Assembly (NCBI RefSeq): GCF_031456295.1
Contig: NZ_JAVDUJ010000001.1
Location: forward strand, 1,426,001-1,490,000
Source: Arcanobacterium_A hippocoleae
GTDB taxonomy: Bacteria > Actinomycetota > Actinomycetes > Actinomycetales > Actinomycetaceae
Direction: 5' to 3'
DNA: 64,000 bases
A model generated the notes under the pieces. That model worked only from the letters and a program-made list of their open reading frames with translations. It searched no databases and was not told where the DNA came from. Of this stretch, positions 17,311 through 25,808 are shown in pieces. The position numbers and the translations under genes are program-made. Each line of letters begins with the position of its first letter. Positions within the stretch are counted from its first letter, which is position 1.

Positions 17311-17952
17311 ATGGCAGAAGAAATGAATCAAGAAGAGCGGATCGAAGCAGCAACGGAGAATCAAGCTGCCGAAACTTTACACGCAGCAGATGCGAGTGCG
17401 GGCATTGCTGAAAATGCAAGCGAAGCAGCAGCATCCAAAGCTGATAGTGCTACGCAAAATAATCGGGCAGAAGAACCGGAAGCAACTGGAGAACTTTCTG
17501 AACTGGATCAGGCTTTGCTTGAAGTGGCTGAATTGAAAGAACAGCTCGCTCGTCGGAATGCTGATGTTTATAACGTGCAGCAGGAGTACGCAAACTATGT
17601 GAAGCGCACAAAGCTAGAAGCGCAGAGCCACAAAGAAAGTGGGATACAAAAAGTAATTGAAGTGCTTCTTGGAGTGCTGGATAATGCTGCACTTGCACGC
17701 GAGCATGGGGAACTTACCGGGCCAGCCGGGAAAGTAGTTGAAGAGCTCGAAAATACATTACGCACCAACTTCATGCTCGAACGTTTTGGTGCGGTCGGAG
17801 ATGAATTTGATCCGCAAATACATGAAGCGTTGATGCATCAAACTTCTCCTGACGCAGAAAAAGAAGAAATCTCGGTACTGATTCAAGCTGGTTACAAACA
17901 AGGCGAAAAAGTATTGCGCCCAGCGCGAGTTGGGGTAGTTTCACCAGAGTGA
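17311..17952 (+). CDS. grpE: Nucleotide exchange factor GrpE
   Basis: 213 residues. After an acidic, low-complexity N-terminus comes a coiled coil (ELDQALLEVAELKEQLARRNADVYNVQQEYANYVKR, cited as a region) and the GrpE beta domain with the conserved VLLGVLDNAALAREHGE and a C-terminal region EISVLIQAGYKQGEKVLRPARVGV. It releases ADP from DnaK. The start is at 17311 (MAEEMNQEE), preceded by AAGGAGAGTGGAG; the frame is open further upstream but without support. There are 6 bases to the DnaJ start. Confidence 0.95.
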   Translation: MAEEMNQEERIEAATENQAAETLHAADASAGIAENASEAAASKADSATQNNRAEEPEATGELSELDQALLEVAELKEQLARRNADVYNVQQEYANYVKRTKLEAQSHKESGIQKVIEVLLGVLDNAALAREHGELTGPAGKVVEELENTLRTNFMLERFGAVGDEFDPQIHEALMHQTSPDAEKEEISVLIQAGYKQGEKVLRPARVGVVSPE

Positions 17953-17958
17953 GGTGTG

Positions 17959-18972
17959 ATGGCTAGTCAAGATTGGATCACCAAGGATTTTTATCAAGAC
18001 CTTGGCGTGGCAAAAACAGCATCGAAAGATGAGATCAAGAAGGCTTATCGGAAGCTTGCACGAAAGTATCATCCCGATCAGAATCAGGGAAATAAGGCGG
18101 CTGAAGAAAAGTTTAAGCAAGTCTCTGAAGCATACCAGGTACTTTCTGACGAAGAAGACCGTCGGCAATACGATGCGATTCGGGCGATGGGAGCAGGAGG
18201 TGCGCGCTTTTCAGCCGGAGGGCCAGGAGCTGGCGGATTTGAAGATATTTTCTCCGCATTTGGCGGAAATGGAAATGCGCATGCAGCGTTCTCCACTGCT
18301 GGTGGGCAGACTCCGCCTGGTTTTGAAGATATTCTTTCGTCAATGTTCGGGGCGGGTGCTCCGCAGGCAGACGGGCGCGGCGGTTTTGGCTTTGGTGGAT
18401 TTGGTTCGCGGCGCCGCCCAGAACGTGGTGGAGATATTCATGCCTCCGTCTCTATCCCGCTTAATGATGCGGTGAATGGTACGACGGTGAAAGTGAATGC
18501 ACCAAGCGGGGCGGTAAGTGCACGGGTGCCAAAAGGCGTAACAAACGGGCAAAAAATCCGGATCTCGAAAAAAGGAAAACCAGGTGTGAATGGTGGTGAG
18601 CCGGGCGATATTCTCGTGAAAATCAATGTTGAACCGCATCCTGTATATGAGTTACGAGGTAAGGATGTGTATGTGAATGTGCCGATTTCCTTCGATGAAG
18701 CCGTACTTGGAGCCACAATTGAGGTGCCGTCAATCGCTGGTGAAACTGTGCGGGTGAAAGTACCAGAGGGGTCATCTACTGATAAAACATTGCGGTTACG
18801 AGAGAAGGGGATTGAAAACGCAAAAGGTGAGCGTTCGGATATGTACGTGCGCTTGAAAGTGGTGGTACCGAAATCGCTTTCGGAAGCAGCACGTGCAGCA
18901 GTTGAAGCATTCCGTGAAGCTGCCGAGGGTGCAGATCCGCGGCAGGAATTTCGGAGCATGGCAAAGCTATAG
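17959..18972 (+). CDS. dnaJ: DnaJ-type co-chaperone without zinc finger
   Basis: 337 residues: a J domain with the HPD motif (YHPDQNQGN, about residues 33-41), a Gly/Phe-rich linker to about residue 150, then the two C-terminal substrate-binding beta domains (DIHASVSIPLNDAVNG onward). The four CxxCxGxG zinc repeats of classical DnaJ are absent and I see no cysteine at all, so it is a type II (DnaJ2/CbpA-like) protein. It delivers substrates to DnaK and stimulates its ATPase. ATG 17959 is preferred; GTG 17956 is an alternative. It lies in the operon between grpE and hspR. Confidence 0.92.
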   Translation: MASQDWITKDFYQDLGVAKTASKDEIKKAYRKLARKYHPDQNQGNKAAEEKFKQVSEAYQVLSDEEDRRQYDAIRAMGAGGARFSAGGPGAGGFEDIFSAFGGNGNAHAAFSTAGGQTPPGFEDILSSMFGAGAPQADGRGGFGFGGFGSRRRPERGGDIHASVSIPLNDAVNGTTVKVNAPSGAVSARVPKGVTNGQKIRISKKGKPGVNGGEPGDILVKINVEPHPVYELRGKDVYVNVPISFDEAVLGATIEVPSIAGETVRVKVPEGSSTDKTLRLREKGIENAKGERSDMYVRLKVVVPKSLSEAARAAVEAFREAAEGADPRQEFRSMAKL

Positions 18973-19040
18973 TTAGTTTTGTGCGGATCCTAAGGCTGTA
19001 AACAGATCAGCGTTAATCGCGTAATGGAAGGAGGGGAGTG

Positions 19041-19565
19041 ATGGCGAAAGTATCACGCAGTGCACCGATTCTCACAGTCTCAGTAGCGGCAGAGTTGGCC
19101 AGAATGCATCCGCAGACGGTGCGGCAATATGATCGGCTTGGGCTGGTAGTAGCGCAGCGCACTCGCGGCGGTGGGCGTCGTTACTCCTTGAATGACGTCG
19201 ATAAACTGTTGCAGATTCAGGCGCTCTCGCAAGAAGAAGGGATTAATCTTGCGGGAATTGCGCGGATCGTAGAGCTTGAGAATGAGGTTGAAAAACTTCG
19301 GTTACGTAACGCAAAGCTGCAGCGGAAGATTGAGAAAATGCAGCTTGTGGGCGAGTTTATGCGTTCTGAGTTGGAGCGGTTTACTTCGCGGGAACATCGG
19401 GTTTTTGCGGCTTCAGCGACGGGTGATGTGACGGTGGCGCAGCGTTTTCATCAGCTGCGGGCAGCATTGCATGAAGCTGATTTGCGTGAAGAAGCTTTGG
19501 CGGCTGAATCTGCTGGCGGGATGGTGCTGTGGAATCCGCGCAATATCACTATTTTCCAGCGGTAA
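19041..19565 (+). CDS. hspR: Heat-shock repressor HspR (MerR family)
   Basis: A 174-residue MerR-type protein with an N-terminal helix-turn-helix (PILTVSVAAELARMHPQTVRQYDRLGLV), wing RTRGGGRRYS and a coiled coil (IVELENEVEKLRLRNAKLQRKIEKM). HspR binds HAIR sites with DnaK and represses dnaK and clpB operons; both target sites are visible in this window (15042 and 25642). AAGGAGGGG precedes ATG 19041. The C-terminal tail of about 60 residues is longer than in the shortest homologues. Last gene of the operon. Confidence 0.93.
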   Translation: MAKVSRSAPILTVSVAAELARMHPQTVRQYDRLGLVVAQRTRGGGRRYSLNDVDKLLQIQALSQEEGINLAGIARIVELENEVEKLRLRNAKLQRKIEKMQLVGEFMRSELERFTSREHRVFAASATGDVTVAQRFHQLRAALHEADLREEALAAESAGGMVLWNPRNITIFQR

Positions 19566-19732
19566 CGTATTTTATGTTGCAGGGATGAACTCAAATCAGC
19601 TCCCCCCCCAAAATGGTGTCAAATGAGATGGTGATGCTGTTTATTGACGTTTGTCCACATTTTCAAATCTTGTCTCTTTAATTCACAGTGAAAAATATGG
19701 TGCGACAAAGGATACTATCCATTGCTAAAATT

Positions 19733-19754
19733 ATCGTACAAATGTCCGTACGAT
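19733..19754 (+). promoter_or_regulatory. Operator-like inverted repeat of the DUF1778/GNAT module
   Basis: ATCGTAC at 19733 and GTACGAT at 19748, separated by 8 bp, end 22 bp before the antitoxin start. DUF1778 antitoxins repress their own operon through such sites. Position and symmetry only. Confidence 0.6.
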
Positions 19755-19776
19755 TTATTGAGAGTGAGTGATTTTA

Positions 19777-20052
19777 ATGGGGGCAACATCTCGGCTTGAA
19801 TATCGTCTTACCCCAGAAAGTAGAGAACGGATTGAATTTGCTGCTGAGATTAAAGGGGTTCCGCTTACGGTATTCGCGCGCAATGCAGCTGAAGAAAAAG
19901 CAGATGATGTACTGCGTGAATATGAGCAAGTAACTTATGTTCCAAATGAGTTTTTTGACCAGTTGTTTAATGCCTTAGACGAACCGGCAGCGGTGAATAA
20001 AAACCTTGCACTTGCGGCAAGACGAATGCGAGAGCATATTGTGCAAAGATAG
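19777..20052 (+). CDS. DUF1778 (TacA-type) antitoxin
   Basis: A 91-residue protein with an N-terminal ribbon-helix-helix (SRLEYRLTPESRERIEFAAEIKGVPLTVFARNAAEEKAD, described) typical of DUF1778 antitoxins. It is followed by a C-terminal toxin-neutralising tail containing NEFFDQLFNALDEPA, close to the family pattern FxxLLxxLDxP. It should bind and inhibit the GNAT toxin encoded by the overlapping next gene, and repress the operon. The start is ATG 19777 with GAGTGAG seven bases before it. Confidence 0.88.
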   Translation: MGATSRLEYRLTPESRERIEFAAEIKGVPLTVFARNAAEEKADDVLREYEQVTYVPNEFFDQLFNALDEPAAVNKNLALAARRMREHIVQR

Positions 20053-20641
20053 TAACAGCAACAATCGTCTTCTTCCGCACAGACGATATATCTCAGAAAA
20101 ACTAAATTTAGAGAAACATAAGTTAGCAAGTTTTTCTTGTGGCGTTTCAGAGTTAGATACATGGCTGAAAAATGAATCTGTGCATGCATCTAGAATGCGT
20201 ACTGCGCAAACTTGGGTCTTAGTTCGTGAAAATATGCAGCGCGACTGCAATTATTTAGACTCGAATTATCCCTACCAAGAAAATCATCGAACCGAAGTTT
20301 TGGGTTATTATTCAATTTCTGCACATAAACTTTCACGAGAAGGACTACCGCTGAAAGTAGCTCATGGTGCTCCTGCTGAAATTCCTGCTGCGTTAATCGG
20401 AAAGCTGGCATTAGATTTGTCGCTTCAAGGCTGTGGTTTAGGCGAGGAACTTTTATCTGATGCTTTGGTGCGGATTGTTGCCGCCGCAAAAATCATCGCA
20501 ATAAGAGCTGTAGTTGTAGATGCGATTAATGATGGTGTTATTGACTTTTATAAAAAATACGGCTTCGTGCAAATTCCGAAAACCTTTCGATTAGTGCAAA
20601 AAATTTCTAATATTGAAAAATCGCTGAATCAAGGGAATTAA
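20039..20641 (+). CDS. GNAT-family toxin (TacT-type)
   Basis: About 200 residues, GNAT fold: FSCGVSELDTWLKNES (the family's N-terminal signature), VLGYYSISAHKLS, the acetyl-CoA-binding region IGKLALDLSLQGCGLGEELLSDAL and the end IDFYKKYGFVQIP. TacT-type toxins acetylate the amino group of charged aminoacyl-tRNA and stop translation; the DUF1778 gene upstream fits this pairing. The start is uncertain: TTG 20039, overlapping the antitoxin by 14 bp, is chosen for translational coupling. TTG 20006 is possible. Residues 63-75 form an unusual hydrophilic insert. Confidence 0.85.
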   Translation: MCKDSNSNNRLLPHRRYISEKLNLEKHKLASFSCGVSELDTWLKNESVHASRMRTAQTWVLVRENMQRDCNYLDSNYPYQENHRTEVLGYYSISAHKLSREGLPLKVAHGAPAEIPAALIGKLALDLSLQGCGLGEELLSDALVRIVAAAKIIAIRAVVVDAINDGVIDFYKKYGFVQIPKTFRLVQKISNIEKSLNQGN

Positions 20642-20738
20642 GTCTAAACTGAACGCTATTTACCAATTCGTGCTAAATCGTAAATTTGGATGGAAGGCGC
20701 AAATCAGATGTAAATTATTGCATTGTTTAATTTGAAAA

Positions 20739-21254
20739 TTACAGCGTAATATTTGCGAATTTTCCTTGGATTGCTTGCGATAGGTCTTTTGCTGATATCC
20801 GCAGTGAAAGTGAACGTTTCCCGCCAGAAACTAGGATCGTATCGTAGCTAAGCGCACTTTCATGAATTATCGTTGGAAACAAGCGCTTTTGCCCGATTGG
20901 GGAAATCCCGCCTCTGATGTAACCCGTGATTCGTTCGGCTTTCATTGGATCCATCATTGCTGCGCTTTTTGCCCCGAGCGCTTTTGCAATCGACTTCAAA
21001 TTCAATTTCTCCGAGGCCGGAACCACGCTGACGGCTGCTTTCCCTGAATCCGTCTCTACCATTAACGTCTTAAAAACCGTATGCGGATCGACCCCGAGCA
21101 CGCCGGCGGTGTCGAGCGCAAAACCCTGATCCATCGTATCGCTATGCTCATACTCGATCAGCTCGTAAGGTATACCGAGATTATTCAATACTTGCAATGC
21201 GGGAGTAGCGCCCTGCCCAGCTCCGTCGCCGTCGTGCTTCTTTTTCTTCGCCAT
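20739..21254 (-). CDS. ybaK: Cys-tRNA(Pro) deacylase YbaK/EbsC
   Basis: A 171-residue editing-domain protein. After a Lys-rich N-terminus come TVFKTLMVET (with the conserved catalytic Lys), VSVVPASEKLNLKSIAKALGAK and GGISPIGQKRLFPTIIHE, all signatures of YbaK. It hydrolyses Cys mischarged onto tRNA(Pro), acting in trans with prolyl-tRNA synthetase. The start is ATG 21254. It is a single gene on the minus strand between the toxin module and the acetyltransferase-like gene. Confidence 0.92.
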   Translation of the reverse strand: MAKKKKHDGDGAGQGATPALQVLNNLGIPYELIEYEHSDTMDQGFALDTAGVLGVDPHTVFKTLMVETDSGKAAVSVVPASEKLNLKSIAKALGAKSAAMMDPMKAERITGYIRGGISPIGQKRLFPTIIHESALSYDTILVSGGKRSLSLRISAKDLSQAIQGKFANITL

Positions 21255-21487
21255 GTGGATATTCTAATAGCTGTACTAACTATGCTGTGCAGAATATTGC
21301 AGGCGTATTAAAATGAGTTGATTTATTTACCCGTGTTAAAGCATTACATTGGATGTGTTATTCCTGATCTTGCCACTCTGATCTGATTTTTGTACACCAG
21401 CTCTGCCATCCCCGTCATTCACAGATTTTGCTTACTTTAATTTACGGTTACTTTGCCTGGAGTTCACAGGTGTATGAAAATGGGGAT

Positions 21488-22123
21488 ATGAGTTTTAAGT
21501 TTGCTATTCGCCCAGCTAATCTTGCAGAGGCTGAAGATATTTTCCAGCTGCTTGTGAACGCTAATATTTTTGACGGCACACTCGAAGCACTGACTGCAGA
21601 GATTATGGGTACTCGAAGTGCTACTTACTGGGTTGCTGCCCGCGATGGTCTGCTTCTTGGTGTGCTTCGTGCGTCTGCGCTTGGCGCTGGATTTTCACGG
21701 AGTATTGCCGTCGATCAAATCGTATTTGCTCCAGCATTGCAAACTTGCGCAAAAGACATCTCCGCACTTGAAGTAGTAACGATGCTGCTTGCGCGGGCGC
21801 TTGGTGATATTCCGGCTTTCGCCGTCGTTAACGAAGCACAGTACCCGCGAGATTCGCAAGAACTGGATGGATTGCAGGAAACTTCAATGCTTGCACCGTT
21901 GCCAGCGCTTGCACTTATTTCAAAAGCGCTGCTTGCTGCAGGTTTTGCGCCGGAAATAACAGCGGGAACATCAGGAGAATCTGCGGAATTAGGAGAATCG
22001 GCAGAGTTGGCGGAATCTGGGGAACGAGTTGAAAATGGCGGCAGCGTAACGCTCTTGGTGCGGAAACAACTCGCCAATATGCTTGGCGCGCACGTGTTAT
22101 GGGGGCAGGTATTTATCCGATAA
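21488..22123 (+). CDS. Acetyltransferase-like protein, poorly conserved
   Basis: About 211 residues from ATG 21488. The start FAIRPANLAEAEDIFQLLVNANIF resembles the first helix region of GNAT proteins, and YWVAARDGLLLGVLRASALG could be strands 2-4, but no clear acetyl-CoA loop is seen, so the assignment is weak. Around residues 165-190 is a short degenerate repeat (ESAELGESAELAESGE) rich in Glu/Ser/Gly. It ends inside the leader of gluQ. The ribosome site is close to the start, so a different start is possible. The function is unknown. Confidence 0.55.
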   Translation: MSFKFAIRPANLAEAEDIFQLLVNANIFDGTLEALTAEIMGTRSATYWVAARDGLLLGVLRASALGAGFSRSIAVDQIVFAPALQTCAKDISALEVVTMLLARALGDIPAFAVVNEAQYPRDSQELDGLQETSMLAPLPALALISKALLAAGFAPEITAGTSGESAELGESAELAESGERVENGGSVTLLVRKQLANMLGAHVLWGQVFIR

Positions 22124-22209
22124 GGGAAAGTGTTACATCGAATATGGCAAAAGTTAATGCAGCTACAGAAAAATTGTGCACATCTGCCGCAGTTACTGAG
22201 GGGAAAAAT

Positions 22210-23136
22210 ATGCCGGTAAATCTTCCCGTTTATCGTGCGGCAGGGCGGTATGCTCCTTCCCCGTCGGGAGATTTGCATTTGGGAAATTTGCGTACTGCGC
22301 TTTTGGCGTGGGCTTTTGCGCGTTATGACGGCAGGAAGTTTTTCTTACGGATCGAAGATCTTGATGCGCGTTCGCGGCCAGAGCATGAAGCCAGTCAATT
22401 ACGCGATTTGGAAGCTTTGGGTATTGATTGGGATGGCACGCCAGTACGTCAGTCTGAACGTCTGGAAATTTATCAGGAAATTTTCCAGACGCTCCAAGCG
22501 CAGGGTTTGCTTTATGAATGTTACTGCACGCGCAAAGATTTGAACGATGTGGCATCAGCACCACACCGTCCGCCCGGATCATATCCGGGCACATGCCGGA
22601 ATCTTTCGCGAGACGAGCGAAAAGAGCGGGCTGCAAGATTGCAAAATCGCAAACCCGCATGGCGCTTAAAGACGGATATTCATGAAATGACCATAGTCGA
22701 TCGAAATTATGGTGCGTATCGTGGTGCAATCGATGATCTTGTGATTCTTCGTGGCGACGGCGTATTTTCATACAATTTCGTGTCGGTAGTGGATGATGCA
22801 CTGATGGGTGTGGGGCAGATCGTGCGCGGGGATGATTTACTCCCGTCGGTGCCACGGCAAATTTATCTGCAACAGATGCTCGGTTATCCACAGCCTGAAT
22901 ATGCGCATGTGCCGCTCGTATTGAATCAGGATGGGATTCGTTTGGCGAAGCGTGACGGTGCAGTTACTTTGCGCCAGCTTTTGCAGCTTGGCTTGAGTGT
23001 GGGAGATTTGCTTGCGCAAATGTCGATTTCACTAGGGTTTCCAGGCGTGAGAAACGCCCAAGATTTCCGGGAGGTTTTTTCTCCAGAAAATCTTGGGCGC
23101 ACTCCGTGGCGTTTTCACCCGCCAATCTCTTTGTAG
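22210..23136 (+). CDS. gluQ: Glutamyl-Q tRNA(Asp) synthetase
   Basis: A 308-residue stand-alone catalytic core of glutamyl-tRNA synthetase. The HIGH-type motif is PSPSGDLHLGN (residues 15-25), with FFLRIEDLDARSRPE and a zinc site CYC...Y..C around residues 103-130. The KMSKS-like loop is RLAKRDGA. There is no anticodon-binding domain. Such proteins attach glutamate to queuosine in tRNA(Asp). The start at 22210 has GAGGGG six bases upstream; ATG 22144 would add 22 poorly placed residues. The final codons contain a long inverted repeat (23055-23099). Confidence 0.9.
   Translation: MPVNLPVYRAAGRYAPSPSGDLHLGNLRTALLAWAFARYDGRKFFLRIEDLDARSRPEHEASQLRDLEALGIDWDGTPVRQSERLEIYQEIFQTLQAQGLLYECYCTRKDLNDVASAPHRPPGSYPGTCRNLSRDERKERAARLQNRKPAWRLKTDIHEMTIVDRNYGAYRGAIDDLVILRGDGVFSYNFVSVVDDALMGVGQIVRGDDLLPSVPRQIYLQQMLGYPQPEYAHVPLVLNQDGIRLAKRDGAVTLRQLLQLGLSVGDLLAQMSISLGFPGVRNAQDFREVFSPENLGRTPWRFHPPISL
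23055..23099 (+). repeat. Long hairpin inside the 3' end of gluQ
   Basis: Arms CGCCCAAGATTT (23055-23066) and AAATCTTGGGCG (23088-23099) with an inner GGGAG/CTCC helix form a 45-nt hairpin within coding sequence, 37 bp before the stop. Confidence 0.65.
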
Positions 23137-23223
23137 TTTTTTCGCTCGTCTTACGGCGTTTCTGATGAAACTACGGGTACTTTTCCTCTTTTGAGTTTGC
23201 GCGTGCCGGGAGAGATTTATTCG

Positions 23224-25404
23224 TCACGCCTGGTCTGCTGCATACTCGCGAGAATTGCGGTACATTAGGAATCCGTTGAAGCACAGCAAGCCGACGATGA
23301 TCAGCAAAATATTTTGGTTCATACCTGTTTGGGCAAGATTTCCGCCTTTGGTATTTTGGTTACCGTTAGCATTTTGCGCATCGGCACCGTTTTGTTTGCC
23401 GGTATTGTTTTGCTTTTCGGTGCCGTTTTGTTTGCTCGTATTATTTTTCTTGCCAGCATCATTATTTGGTGCTGTTTTTCTGTTGAGATCAGCATTTTGC
23501 GTAAGTTTAGTAACGGTGAATACACCATTTAACTTCGCTTCCTTTTTTGAAGTTAAGCCAACTGCTGTCACGCTGTGCTTACCAAGCTCAAAATCGGCTG
23601 GAATCTTCCAGGTGGCTGTAGCTGATCCTTGCTTATTCGCGGTTACGGGCATTAGTTTCACCGGTGTTGAATGTACAGTGAAAGCAACCTGCTCTCCTGG
23701 TGTGAAACCGCTGGCAGTGAATGTGATTTTGCCGCCTTGTGGGACCTCGTTTTGATTGACGACGATTGGCAAGACTTTCGCATTTTGCTTATTTTTTTCA
23801 GTATTTTCCTTTTTCCCTGTGTCTGGATCTTTCTTGGATTTTCCGGTGTCAGGCTTAGTGGAAGTTTCTGGCTTGCTTGGTTGAGGTGTTGCTGGTTTGG
23901 TGTCGTCAGTGGTATCTGGCTGCGATGTGTCAGGTGCAGTAGCGCTTGCGTTATCTTCCGCAGACGCTGCGGGTATCTCGCCAATGAGCCACGTGTACTT
24001 TACTTCTGGTGAGGTAATTACACCGCCGTCGGTACTTGTTGCTTCTGCATGTGCAGTGAATACATATTTTCCAGGCTTGCTAAATACCCACTGGAAATGA
24101 CGATGATCAGGTGAATTGATATCTAATGAAGTGCCCGTTTCGAGGTAGATCCGGTCATCATTCAAAATTGCTATCGGCTCGCCACTGATTGATTGCTTAA
24201 AGAGAGCGACGGAACCTGGGCCGGTGATCTCAGTGAAATTGATTTTCACATCCTGCATTCCATAATCAGCATACGCATTCGCACCTAATCCGGGAGAGAA
24301 GTATGAACCCCAAGTGGTGTATCCTTCTTTCTCACCATTTGGCAGTTTCATCTCTGCTATTTTGTCTGAATAGTATTTTTTGCCAAGCTCGTTCGTAACT
24401 GCATTTGGTGAGCGGAATACGCCGTGGCCCGTTACATCTTCTTTTAGCAAAAGATGGAGTTTTCCAGGTTCGCCGTAAATGTAGAACATATCTACGTGGC
24501 CGTCATTGAGAGTGATCGCATCAGTGTGTGCGCCCGTGGAGGATTCTGCTGCTGGATTGTTTTCAGTGGATGCGTCAGCTTCTGAATCGGCATGGGAATC
24601 ATGCGGATCTAAATTTGGTGATTCTGTTTCGGCGCCCTCGGTGTTGGATGTATCGCCCGGGCTTGAGCCTGCTGGATCTTCTGTTGGTGCTGTGGTGCTC
24701 TCATTTTCATTGGCTGCCGAGTCTGCAGAATTTGGCGTTCCTTGTGTTACCCAGGTGAAGGTTTCTGCTTTGGAAGTTACTTCTTTGCCAGCTTTGCTGC
24801 CGGTGACGCTTGCGGTGATCTCGTAGGTGCCAGCATTGGTTAAGAGCCATTTTAGATTGTCTTGGTTGATTTTTTTGAAATTTTCGCTGAGTAAATCGAT
24901 TGTGGATCCAGATTTGATGAAGAAGGTGCCGTCATCCAGTACTGATTGTGCTTGATTTTCCTCGTCAAGTGCGAAAAGTGCGATGCGGTCTTTGCCGTCT
25001 GTTGGGGTGGATACTTTTGTGAAATTAATTTTCAGCGAGTCGTAGTTTTGTGCGAGATCGTCTGCGCTTTTGAAACCAAGAGTCAGCCAATTAGTTGCTT
25101 CCCAGTTATTTGAGGTGTAGCCGCTTACTTGTTCGTTTCCGAGAGTGAACTTTCCGTCACTATCTTTTGCATCTTCTGCAAGAATAAAGCTTTTCCCGGA
25201 TAGTGTGGAGGGGTTTACTTTCTGTGTGTAGTCAATAGTGGTGCTGCTAAGTTCTAGTTTAGTGGCGTCACCGCTGACGTATAGCGCATGTTTCCCCTCG
25301 CTGATTTGAGATGAGTTGAGTGCACTGGCAATTGGAAAGCCAAGTGCGATGATGATTGCGCTGACGAGTGCAATCAGCGGGATTCGTGATTTTTGTTGCT
25401 GCAA
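23224..25404 (-). CDS. Sortase-anchored surface protein with choice-of-anchor M domains, probably zinc-regulated
   Basis: About 726 residues from TTG 25404, chosen because GAGGA precedes it and a clean signal peptide follows (QQQKSRIPLIALVSAIIIALGFPIASA); an upstream GTG at 25488 lacks a ribosome site. Two repeats of the actinobacterial surface-anchored type follow: SEGKHALYVSGD... and NDGHVDMFYIYGEPGKLHLL..., each ending in (F/Y)TW(V/L). The linkers are Ser/Thr/Asp/Glu- and Pro/Lys-rich. An Ig-like domain precedes the C-terminal anchor LAQTG, membrane helix and basic tail. Relatives are linked to metal ABC transporters, which fits the Zur-like operator upstream. Ligand unknown. Confidence 0.85.
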   Translation of the reverse strand: MQQQKSRIPLIALVSAIIIALGFPIASALNSSQISEGKHALYVSGDATKLELSSTTIDYTQKVNPSTLSGKSFILAEDAKDSDGKFTLGNEQVSGYTSNNWEATNWLTLGFKSADDLAQNYDSLKINFTKVSTPTDGKDRIALFALDEENQAQSVLDDGTFFIKSGSTIDLLSENFKKINQDNLKWLLTNAGTYEITASVTGSKAGKEVTSKAETFTWVTQGTPNSADSAANENESTTAPTEDPAGSSPGDTSNTEGAETESPNLDPHDSHADSEADASTENNPAAESSTGAHTDAITLNDGHVDMFYIYGEPGKLHLLLKEDVTGHGVFRSPNAVTNELGKKYYSDKIAEMKLPNGEKEGYTTWGSYFSPGLGANAYADYGMQDVKINFTEITGPGSVALFKQSISGEPIAILNDDRIYLETGTSLDINSPDHRHFQWVFSKPGKYVFTAHAEATSTDGGVITSPEVKYTWLIGEIPAASAEDNASATAPDTSQPDTTDDTKPATPQPSKPETSTKPDTGKSKKDPDTGKKENTEKNKQNAKVLPIVVNQNEVPQGGKITFTASGFTPGEQVAFTVHSTPVKLMPVTANKQGSATATWKIPADFELGKHSVTAVGLTSKKEAKLNGVFTVTKLTQNADLNRKTAPNNDAGKKNNTSKQNGTEKQNNTGKQNGADAQNANGNQNTKGGNLAQTGMNQNILLIIVGLLCFNGFLMYRNSREYAADQA

Positions 25405-25525
25405 TTTTTCCTCGTTACTATTTTGTTTCTGCTTGGACGGTGGGAAGTGCAAGCATGATGCGTTTTGCGTATTTGCGGTGGGGTGCACTAGCTGCCGTCG
25501 TGAATTTTCTTTACACCCTCAATAG

Positions 25526-25546
25526 TAATGGGAATCGTTCCCATTA
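25526..25546 (-). promoter_or_regulatory. Zur-like operator upstream of the surface protein
   Basis: A perfect inverted repeat with 9-bp arms TAATGGGAA and TTCCCATTA separated by TCG. The spacing and the core AATCGTT fit Zur boxes of actinobacteria (TGnnAATnnTTnnCA type). It lies about 120 bp before the surface protein start, and about 95 bp from the clpB HAIR on the other side, so it most likely controls the surface protein. Confidence 0.7.
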
Positions 25547-25641
25547 AAAAGAGTTGTTGTGTGTTTCGCGGGAAATGTTTTTCACCTCACTGTCATAGTG
25601 ACGGGATTTTGCGCTTTTGCGTGTTGCGCGTCCGTCGTAAA

Positions 25642-25662
25642 CTTGAGTGGAATAGACTCAAC
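25642..25662 (+). promoter_or_regulatory. HAIR operator of clpB
   Basis: CTTGAGT at 25642 and ACTCAAC at 25656 with 7 bp between them match the HspR site with one change. TAGACT inside it occupies the same place as in the dnaK HAIR and is a candidate -10. It puts clpB under HspR (19041). Confidence 0.9.
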
Positions 25663-25808
25663 TTTAAGTGCGTTACATGAAGTGATGTAAGAATTATGCT
25701 CATGCACTGCCGTTTCATCACCGCGTGTGAAAATATTTCAAAACACGCGAAAACTGCATGCGTGAGTGGAATTAAGAAACTTAAACTCAGCAACATCCAG
25801 AGGTAAAA

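Noticed and set aside
19602..19609. C8 homopolymer after hspR
   Set aside because: Shorter than typical phase-variable tracts and about 170 bp from the next gene, with no promoter link seen.
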